NCBI RefSeq assembly: GCF_003350375.1
Contig: NZ_QQAR01000016.1
Coordinates: forward strand, 1-64,000
From: Flavobacterium sp. AG291
GTDB lineage: Bacteria > Bacteroidota > Bacteroidia > Flavobacteriales > Flavobacteriaceae
DNA length: 64,000 nt
Reading direction: 5' to 3'
Shown: positions 35,731-44,600 of the stretch, piece by piece
Layout of the letters: each line of letters starts with the position of its first letter
How positions within the stretch are numbered: the stretch's first letter is position 1
Notes under the pieces: generated by a model
Told to the model about the DNA's origin: nothing
Databases searched by the model: none
Seen by the model: only the letters and a program-made list of their open reading frames with translations
Made by a program: the position numbers and the translations under genes

Positions 35731-36297
35731 CTACACGTCAAATCCTTCAACTTCTTTAACTTCTCCGGGCTGCAGATTTCCTAAATATACGTTGCCAACA
35801 CGTACCCTTACCAGCCGAAGCGTAGGATACCCAACCGCGGCAGTCATTTTGCGAACCTGCCTGAATTTGCCTTCGGTAACGGTAATTGATACCCATGAGG
35901 TTGGCCCGTGACGTTCATCCCTAATTTTACGTCCGCGTTCAGGGAAATCTGGTTTCTCGGTTATTATGTGTGCTTCGCACTCACGGGTTACATAACGTGT
36001 TCCTTTAAAGCCAATCTCTACACCTTTTTTTAACTCATCGACAGCTTGCTGAGTGATAACACCATCAACCTGGGCATAATATTCTTTCTCAACTTTTTTA
36101 CTGCGTACAATCTCACTCATCATGCCGTCTGTTGAAAGCAATAGCAACCCTTCTGAATCCTCATCAAGCCTGCCTATAGCCATAGTACCCTCAGGAAAAT
36201 CATGTAATTCTCCCAATAACTTTTTGTTGCGTTTCAGGTTGTAAATAAACTGGCTCAGGTAACCAAAAGGCTTATAAATGATAAAGTGATGATGCAT
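35731..36297 (-). CDS. rluE: rRNA pseudouridine synthase, RsuA/RluE-type
   Basis: A 188-residue enzyme that isomerises uridine to pseudouridine in ribosomal RNA. The catalytic motif is IGRLDEDSEGLLLL, with D45 as the nucleophile, and the basic KFRQVRKM segment near 150 is also typical. The N-terminal S4 RNA-binding domain of RsuA is missing, and the length (~190) agrees with the RluE branch, which modifies 23S rRNA (position 2457 in E. coli numbering). The exact target here is inferred. It may be co-transcribed with the channel-like gene 22 bp downstream. Confidence 0.87.
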   Translation of the reverse strand: MHHHFIIYKPFGYLSQFIYNLKRNKKLLGELHDFPEGTMAIGRLDEDSEGLLLLSTDGMMSEIVRSKKVEKEYYAQVDGVITQQAVDELKKGVEIGFKGTRYVTRECEAHIITEKPDFPERGRKIRDERHGPTSWVSITVTEGKFRQVRKMTAAVGYPTLRLVRVRVGNVYLGNLQPGEVKEVEGFDV

Positions 36298-36301
36298 GAG
36301 G

Positions 36302-36346
36302 CAAAGTTAAAGCTTTTCTCAGGATGGTGAAAACTGCTTATATTTG
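36302..36346. promoter_or_regulatory. Divergent -7 boxes (rluE and SRPBCC genes)
   Basis: Two exact TAnnTTTG matches lie in the 77-bp divergent gap. TATATTTG at 36339-36346 (plus) is 29 nt before the SRPBCC ATG. TAACTTTG read on the minus strand at 36309-36302 is only 5 nt before the pseudouridine synthase ATG, which would make that mRNA nearly leaderless. I did not find a -33 TTG at the usual distance for either. Confidence 0.35.
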
Positions 36347-36374
36347 ATATGCAAACAACAAACAATCTAAAAGT

Positions 36375-36830
36375 ATGACACCGCAAACACTTGAAATTAA
36401 AACCGCTATACAAATACAAAAGCCGGTTCATGAAGTTTTTGAAGCAATAGTAGACCCTGCTAAAATGTCGAATTATTTTATTGCTTCGGGCTCAGGCCGG
36501 ATGGAAACGGGAGCAAATCTTACCTGGCGTTTTCCTGAATTTGACATGGATGTTCCTGTTAGGGTGGGTGAGGTACGCAAAGATGAATACATTTCTTATT
36601 ACTGGGATAACGGCGACAGGGAAATGTTTGTTGAGATGACACTAACGGCTAAAGATAACGATACCATAGTACGAGTAACGGAAAAAAGCGCACCCAATGA
36701 TGAGGCCGGTATAAAATGGCTTATGGGGAATACTGAAGGTTGGGCAAACTTCTTAGCCTGCCTTAAAGCGTGGCTGGATCACGGCATCCATCTTAGAAAA
36801 GGTGCTTTCGATTTTATGTTTGAGAAATAG
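36375..36830 (+). CDS. SRPBCC (AHSA1/START-like) domain protein
   Basis: A 151-residue cytosolic protein of the helix-grip fold. The N-terminal strand and helix (IKTAIQIQKPVHEVFEAIVD), the central curved sheet, and a long C-terminal helix (NTEGWANFLACLKAWLDHG) all match the AHSA1-like branch of SRPBCC proteins, which hold a hydrophobic ligand or help chaperones. The ligand is unknown. It forms a single-gene unit ending at a terminator. Confidence 0.88.
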   Translation: MTPQTLEIKTAIQIQKPVHEVFEAIVDPAKMSNYFIASGSGRMETGANLTWRFPEFDMDVPVRVGEVRKDEYISYYWDNGDREMFVEMTLTAKDNDTIVRVTEKSAPNDEAGIKWLMGNTEGWANFLACLKAWLDHGIHLRKGAFDFMFEK

Positions 36831-36847
36831 GGTATTTTATAATAAAC

Positions 36848-36876
36848 GGAAAGGCTATCAGATGATAGCCTTTTCT
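36848..36876. terminator. Bidirectional terminator
   Basis: AAAGGCTATC and GATAGCCTTT (36850-36859, 36863-36872) form a stem between convergent genes, with T-rich flanks on the plus side. Confidence 0.85.
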
Positions 36877-38152
36877 ATTTTTCAAGTATTACCGTCATTC
36901 CCTGTCCTCCGGCTGCACATACCGAGACAAATCCGCGTCCGCTGCCTTTTTCATGAAGCAGTTTTGCCATGGTTGCAAGTACACGGCCTCCGGTTGCTGC
37001 AAACGGATGTCCTGTTGCCAGGCTGCTTCCGTTTACGTTAAGTTTTGCAGGGTCGATGCTACCAAGTGCCTCAACTCCAAATTCTTTAGATAATTCAGGA
37101 CTTTCCCAAATTTTCAAAATAGCCAATACCTGTGCCGCAAAGGCTTCGTGTATTTCATAATAATCAAAATCCTGAAGCGTAATCTCTGCTTTTTTAAGCA
37201 TTCGCGATGCTGAATATACAGGAGCCAATAGTAAATTGTGTTTGTTCTCAATATATTCTATAGCCGCCATTTCGGCATGAGTAATATATGCAAGTATAGG
37301 CAGGTTATTTTGTTTAGCCCATTCTTCACTGGCAATGAGCAGGCATGAAGCTCCATCTGTTAGAGGAGAAGAATTTCCTGCTGTCAGTGAACCATTTTCT
37401 TTATCAAAAGCAGGTCTTAGCCTTGCCAGTTTTTCCATAGTGGTATCACGGCGCATATTATTGTCTTGTTCGAGTCCCATGTATGGAGAAAGCATATCTT
37501 TAAAAAATCCCCTGTCAGTAGCAGCTGCCATTTTAAGGTGGCTTTGCAGCGCATAAGCATCCTGTTCTTCGCGTGATATTTTATAGTACTTAGCTGTATA
37601 TTCGGTATGTCCGCCCATAGATAATCCTGTTCCGGGCTCAAGGTTTTGAGGGGCTACAGGCGTAAAATCGCTAAAGCGTATTCCGGCAAGATGCTTAAGT
37701 CTTTCCAGGGTTCCTTTACTGCGACGGGCTGCTAAGAATATCTTTCGGATATGTTCGTTAAATTCTAAAGGAACATTACTTGTAGAATCAACTCCTCCGG
37801 CAATACCACATTCAATTTGGCCCATTGCAATTTTATTAGCGATATAAACAGCCGATTCGATTCCTGTATTACAAGCCTGCTGAATATCGCAAGCAGGGGT
37901 TTTTGGGTCGAGAGAGGTATGTAATACACATTCCCTCATTAGGTTTATTTCCCAACTATGTTTAATAACAGCTCCACCCGCAACCTCGCCCAATTCTTTT
38001 ACATGGAGTTTATAGCGGTCAATAAGGCCATTGAGTGCAGCGGTCATCATGTCTCTGTTGTTGGCTTGGGTGTATGCGGTATTGTTTCGGGCAAAAGGGA
38101 TACGGTTGTATCCCACAATGGCTGCCCTACGAAGAGGAGTATTTGTTGGCAT
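36875..38152 (-). CDS. Acetyl-CoA C-acyltransferase (thiolase)
   Basis: A 425-residue thiolase of the FadI/FadA type, which splits 3-ketoacyl-CoA with CoA in fatty-acid beta-oxidation or runs the reverse condensation. The catalytic residues are all present: C94 (QQACNTG, acyl-enzyme), H382 (GHPFAATGGR) and C412 (VCAAGGQGM). The length (~425-435) is nearer to FadI than to short acetyl-CoA acetyltransferases. No other beta-oxidation gene is next to it here, so the pathway partner must lie elsewhere. Confidence 0.91.
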   Translation of the reverse strand: MPTNTPLRRAAIVGYNRIPFARNNTAYTQANNRDMMTAALNGLIDRYKLHVKELGEVAGGAVIKHSWEINLMRECVLHTSLDPKTPACDIQQACNTGIESAVYIANKIAMGQIECGIAGGVDSTSNVPLEFNEHIRKIFLAARRSKGTLERLKHLAGIRFSDFTPVAPQNLEPGTGLSMGGHTEYTAKYYKISREEQDAYALQSHLKMAAATDRGFFKDMLSPYMGLEQDNNMRRDTTMEKLARLRPAFDKENGSLTAGNSSPLTDGASCLLIASEEWAKQNNLPILAYITHAEMAAIEYIENKHNLLLAPVYSASRMLKKAEITLQDFDYYEIHEAFAAQVLAILKIWESPELSKEFGVEALGSIDPAKLNVNGSSLATGHPFAATGGRVLATMAKLLHEKGSGRGFVSVCAAGGQGMTVILEK

Positions 38153-38281
38153 AGCTAATGATTTATTACTACTAAGTTACTTAAATTCTGTCAGAGTCAC
38201 TTAAAGTAATACAATCTTAATGTTAGAGTAATCACTTATTCTCTTTCAATTATAAGATTTGCACTACCAATAAAACACACT

Positions 38282-38611
38282 ATGGGATTATTTGACAAAC
38301 AGTTTCAAAAGCTAAAAAAAGAATTCAGTAAAAAAAATACACGCTATTATCGTGAGGGGGTAAAAGAACTGGAAGAACTATATGAAGAATTAAAAGGGGC
38401 ATATGAAGCCTTAGATATGATAGCGTTAGAGTTTTCGGCATTTAAAGATTTAGTTGCCAGCAGTCTTACCGAAGAAGATAATTCAAAAATGGAATATTTC
38501 AATCAACATTTTAAAAAGCTGGACAAGGTTTCAAGAGATGCAGTTCGTGACGTGAGAGACCTTTTAAGAAATCAAAAGAAAAGGCTGAGAGAAGCGATTA
38601 ACGAAGAGTAA
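38282..38611 (+). CDS. Small coiled-coil protein of unknown function
   Basis: A 109-residue, highly charged, mostly helical protein with heptad-like spacing (residues ~5-55 and ~70-105), without signal or membrane segment. I do not recognise a family. It may be a cytosolic scaffold or regulator. It is monocistronic, divergent from the thiolase gene and followed directly by a strong terminator, which supports it being a real gene. The start is the only ATG near the 5' end. Confidence 0.7.
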   Translation: MGLFDKQFQKLKKEFSKKNTRYYREGVKELEELYEELKGAYEALDMIALEFSAFKDLVASSLTEEDNSKMEYFNQHFKKLDKVSRDAVRDVRDLLRNQKKRLREAINEE

Positions 38612-38613
38612 AA

Positions 38614-38646
38614 TGAAACAGCCCCGCATCTGCGGGGCTGTTCTTT
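38614..38646. terminator. Bidirectional terminator
   Basis: AACAGCCCCGC and GCGGGGCTGTT (38617-38642) form a GC-rich stem, then TCTTTTT. It lies between the small gene and the end of the giant gene on the minus strand. Confidence 0.88.
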
Positions 38647-38666
38647 TTATAAGGTGTTTTTAGGTA

Positions 38667-41600
38667 TTATTCCTGTCTGTTAATGTAAATCCATCCGGTG
38701 TCAGTGCCTCCGGCTGTACGCTCAATAACATAATAGTAAGTACCTGTAGGCAATTCATCACCTTTATTGGTTTGTCCTACCCACTCGTTTTTGTAGTTAT
38801 CTTTGGTATATACTTCCTGACCGTAACGGTTAAAGATAGCTAACCTCTTAACCCCAATGAACTCAAGGTCAAAGTAATCATTCAATCCATCATTGTTAGG
38901 TGAAATACCTTTCTGGATGCTACATCCAATACCATCTACTGTAAACATTTTTGTGGTTTCGCAACCATTTATGGTAACAGTTAAGAACAGATCCATTGGG
39001 AATGTATCGTTCTCAGGAGTGCTGTTGGCATATTCAGATACATTGATGATGTTCGAATCTGTACCTATGGTATTACCCGAAGCATTAGACCATCTGAATG
39101 AAATGGCAGCATCTTCGTTGCTAAAGTCTCCGTTAGCAGGAGAAGCAGTTATCACATAGTTTGTTCCTTCACACTGTCCGTTGAAGCTGAATTCATACTG
39201 GCTTACGATAGTGAAAGTAAATGTTGACGAACCATCATGAACACAGTTTGCAGCATCACCTATAATTGTATAGGTTACTGTGTGTATACCCGCACTACTT
39301 GCAGCAACGTCTACCACACCTGTTGTACCGTCAATTACAAGTCCGGGAGTACCGCTAAATGTACCGCCTGTTGTAAAGTTAGGATAAAGGTTTGGTGAAG
39401 CATCGGCAGCATCAAAACAGAAAATGTCGTTATAATCAAAAGCAGTTACCGGAGTAAACACCTGAGTGATGGTTATGCTCGCAGTACCTGTACCTGCTGC
39501 AACACAGTTTGGTACGTTTTGACCTATTGCATAAGTAACAGTATGTTCTCCAGATGTACTTGCAGCAATATTAATTTCACCTGTTACAGGGTCAACTACA
39601 AGTCCGTTATCACCTGTAAATGTACCACCTGTTGTAAAGTTGGTATCCAGAACAGGCAGTTGATTAGCCGAGTCAGAACATACAGGAGTCGTATAAGAGA
39701 AACCTGTTATCGCATCTGCTAAAGGAGTTATAGTAATTATTGTACTTGAAGTGTTTCCAGAGTTACATACAGAAGAATCAGGATTTACAGTATAGCTAAC
39801 TGTATACGTTCCGGCTACACTAAGATCAAGCATTATTTCTCCTGTTGCAGGATTTAATATAAGTCCCGGTTGAGATGAATAATAACCTCCCGGTGTTTGT
39901 CCAGTAGCAGGAACAGCAACCGGATTAATATCTTCCTGACAGATGCTTGTTACAGCATAGGTAAAGTCAGTAACAGGAACGATTGAAGGATTCACTGTTA
40001 CTACAATCTCGGTTCTTGCGCTTTCACAAGAGTAAGCAGAAACCTGGCTTACATAATAACTTGTAACTCCTGCAGTAGCAGTAGAAGGCGTTGGAGCAAC
40101 TGTAGATGCAGTTCCACCTGTAGCCTGAGTATACCAGTTAAGGGTATTTCCTGTAAGTGCTGTCGCAGTAAGCGGAGCAGCAGTAGCATTTTGACAATAC
40201 TCAAGAGCAGGCATAGCAGCCGGAGCAGCCGGTATTGGGTGAACATTAACCGTTATTGCAGCTCTTGGGCTTTCACACTGATCAGTTGCTTTTTGAGATA
40301 CATAATATGTAACACTAGTTTCAGCATTTGTATCAGGGGTAGGTGCAGTAGTATCTGCAGTACCACCAGTTGCTGTAGTATACCAGTTAAGTATGTTGCC
40401 TGTTAGAGCAGTAGCTGTTAGTTGAGCAGGTGTTTCACCTACGCAGTAGTCAATTGTTGATACAACAACAGGCTCGGGTACGCTACCATTGTCGTAAGTA
40501 ACTTTAATAGCACTACTACAGTATGCAGTTGTCCAGTTGAACCAATATTCGCCATTTGCAGCAAATCCGGTTATGGTTGTTGTATTACTGCTAGGATCTG
40601 CAATTTCTGTTGGTGAAGGGTTAGTAGGGTATGCACTCCACTCACCTGTTCCTGAACCCACAACAGTAACTACGTTGTCTATACATGTTGCCTGTGATGG
40701 CGTTACAGAAACTACACTGTTGTCAGCAGTAAACCTAATGCCGTCAAGGAAGTTACCGGTACTTAGAGCAGTAGGTCCGGTAGCAGAAGTTGAAATTGCA
40801 ATGAACATAAATCGTGTTACGGTTTGTCCTGCAGGTACAGTATATGTTCCGGTATAAGTAACCCAGTTGTCTTTACCTGTTGAAGCTACAGTAACTGTTG
40901 ATAGTGTTCCTCCAGGAGTACCGGCTCTTAATTCTAAAACATCAGGACCTCCGGCAGATCTTCCTTTGTGGCCAAATGAGTAAGTAAATACAGTACCGGC
41001 AGGGCTATCATAATCCTGATAAAGTCCTGAAGGTTCATAAGCATTTAGTTCTATAAACTGGTTTCCTTCATAACCAGGGTGTGACTCCATGTTTGGAACC
41101 GGCCAAAACTCCATTCTGTTATCAGATGCAGTTGTTCTCCATCCCTGTACAGTATTTTGGTAAACGTCCGTAGCAGGGTATATTCCGGTAACAAGCGGGA
41201 ATTCAAAACTTGGATTAATTGTTGTGATAAGACAATCCTGCGGATTACCTTCAGATGGTGGCTCCGGAGTATTAACACAAATTTTAAATACAGTATTTAA
41301 GTTTGCGGTAGTTGCATTTAGATAACATCTTACTTTGTAAGTTGCTCCCACCACAAGGTTACGAGCCATCATTACATTCGTGGTAGCACACTGTAATTGT
41401 AACAGCGATCCACATGTTTCACCCTGATATAACTCTATAACTACGGCTTGAGAAGCGGTACTGTTAATTGCAAAATTATCAAGTACAATGTTAGCACGAT
41501 CTGAAGTAGCTACAAATTCATACCATATATCGGCAGCATTCGATCCACCACAAGTAAAAGGTTGTGGAGAAGGAGTAGCGCCAGTATACATAGCAGTTGA

Positions 41601-44600
41601 AGATGACTGGCATTCTTGTCCGTAAGGGTTTTGTAAAAGGGTATAAGCACCTGTACATTCGTCATTACCAATTGCGGTTTGGAATGCAAACGGACCTGCC
41701 CATTTACTCTTGTCAGATGAACTACAAACAGCTCTTACATAATATACATAATTAGATGATGGCTGAATAGCCGGATCTGAATATGTGAAAGGATTAGAAC
41801 CTGCACTTACTCCAGGAGTTGATGCTGTAGGAGTTTGAGAGCCTGGCGTAGTAACATATACTTCCCAAGCTGTTGCGGTACCTGCTTCAGTCCAGTTAAA
41901 TGTAGCTCCTGTCTGTGTTGAAGCTGTTGCTCCAAGGGCAGTAGGCTTAGGACATGTAATAAGCGTTAAATTGATATTATCAATAGCTCCCGCCGGCTGG
42001 TCTCCCGTGAAGGTGTTGTTTGTCCATTCGAATATAATACGCATGTTAGTACCTGCATATCCTGTAGTATTCAGAATGTAACTCTGGTTAGTCCAGTTGG
42101 CGTTATTTGATACGGTACCTAACAGTTGGCGGTCAGTTCCGCTGGCAGTAATTGTTGTACCCGGTGTGGGAACAAAAGTATTTATCACACGCCACACCTT
42201 AATATAATCTACCGATGCTTGCCCTACTGATTTCCAGTCAAAACTAAGGTCTACAGCTGTTGTGCCTGTAGGAATAATGAAATCTTTATAAGCATGAACC
42301 GTCGAGCCGGCTGTAACTGTATACGTATTAGTAACACCACCATTATCACTTATGTAAAGTGAATTTGAAGGGCTGTTATAAGTAGCATCGCCAACAACCC
42401 ATCTGTTTGTTTGCGTTCCATTTTTAATCACCCATCCATGAGATGTACCATCAAAGTTTTCGTCATAGTTAAGGCTTACAGGTTCTAATACAGTATTAAA
42501 CTCATAAGGACCTAACCATAAACTCTTACCGCCTGATCCACAATCATTTCTTACCCAGAAGTAATAAGTAGTTGAAGGCGGAAGACCTGATAAGGTTACA
42601 GCAGCGGTAGGAGATGTTCCTAATGCTGTGGTTGATTCACCTGGAGGTGTTGGCTCCTGAGAATAGTAATACTCATAAGTAGGAGAGACTGTTGTTGGTG
42701 GTGTCCAGGTAAATGTAACTCCTCCTGAGTTGTTTACAGGCATTTGTAAATTAGAAGATGCCGGACAAGTAACCACTTTAAGGTTAATGTTATCTATAGC
42801 AGCAGGTGGTTGCTGACCTCCTGAAGCACTATTTCTCCATTCAAAAACCAAACGCATTGTTTGTCCCTGAAGCGCTGTTGCAGGGATAAGAATGTTGGAT
42901 GTTTGCCATATAGAGTTCAACTGGAAGTTACCTCCAACCTGTACACGCCCTGTTCCCGCAACTATAGCAGTACCGGCAGCCGGTATGTAACTTGTAGGTA
43001 CCAACCATATCTTGAAATAATCAATGTTAGATTCTCCCATACCTCTCCAGTCAAAAGTAAGCACTAGTTCCTCAGCAGGATTAGGTATAGTAATGTCTCT
43101 GTAGGCATGTACTAGTGTTGTTGCACTAAGGTTGTAATTATTAGTAGTACCATTAGTATCTGATATGTATAGTGAGTTAGGTGTACTGCTGCTAGCAGCG
43201 GTTCCAACTACCCATTTATTAGTTTGGGTCCCGTTTATCAAATCCCAGTTATGCGCTCCCATATCAAAATTCTGGCTGTAATCCATAGTCGCAGGAATTT
43301 GTGGTGTAAGGAAGCTTACAGGACCTATCCAGTAACTTTTTGAAGTTGAACAATCTGTTCTTACCCATATATAATGAGTAGTAGATGCCGGAAGGTTAGG
43401 AATAGACACCGTAGGTGCAGTAGTAGCTCCTGAAACAGTAGAGCTAGAAGTTGGAGGTGTCGGGTTAGTAGATAGATAGTATTCATAACCAGATGCCCCT
43501 AATGCAGGAGGTGTCCAGGTAAATGAAGCATCTGCAGCAGTTAGGTTAGACATGGCAAGAGCTGATGGCTGAGGACATTGTATAACTTTAAAGTTAATAT
43601 TGTCAATTGCTGCCGGAGGCTGATTTCCTCCCGTTCCATCATTTCTCCACTCAAATATCAGTCTTCTTGTAGATCCGCCAAGGTTTAATGTTCCGGCCTG
43701 AATGATATTAGAAAGGGTAGTCCATGAGCTATTCAATGATAGTGAGGTGCCAATCTGTGTAGCATTAGCTGTTGTGATTTGGGTACCTGGTGTTGGATTG
43801 AATGTAGTTGGAGCGATCCATACTTTTATCCAGTCCAATGTTGCGGCTTCTGCAACGCTTTTCCAGTCATAAGTAAGTTCTATCTGGTCTACTCCGGCAG
43901 GAATAGTGATATCTCTGTAGGCATGTACAACAGATGCTGCACTTGTATTGTATGAATTTGTTGTACCGTTATCCTGAGAGATATATAACGAGTTTGCAGG
44001 GCTATTGCTTGTAGCAGGACCTACCACCCATTTATTGGTTTGGGTTCCGTTACTTAAAGCCCATCCGTGCGAGGCACCATCAAAATTCTGAGCATAATCC
44101 ATAGTAGCAGGTATCTGCGGAGCTATAAATGATAATGGTCCTGCCCATGTACTTGTGTCTCCTGTACCACAATTTGCCCTTACCCAGAAATAATAAGTTG
44201 TAGAAGGCTGTAATGTTACATTTGTAGCAGTTGTAGTTGCAGAAGTACCTGTTTCAGGCGTAGTAGCCACAGGTGTGGTAGCTGAAGTACTTAAATAATA
44301 CTGGTATCCTTGTGCCGGTACAGATGTAGGCGCTGTCCAGCTAATATTTACAGAACTGTTTGTAAGTGTTCCGGCAAGAACCTGAGGTGCTGAAGGAGCA
44401 GGACATGTAATTACTGTAAAGTTGATGTTATCAATAGCCGCTGGTGGTTGTGCGCCTGTAGCAGTAGTGTTTCTCCATTCTAATACCAGTCTCCTGGTTT
44501 GTCCCTGAATTGCTGAAACATCAACCACACCGTTAAATGTGCTCCAGTTTGCATTATTATATAGGTCGTTACCAATTTTAATATTGGTTGCCGATCCTAC

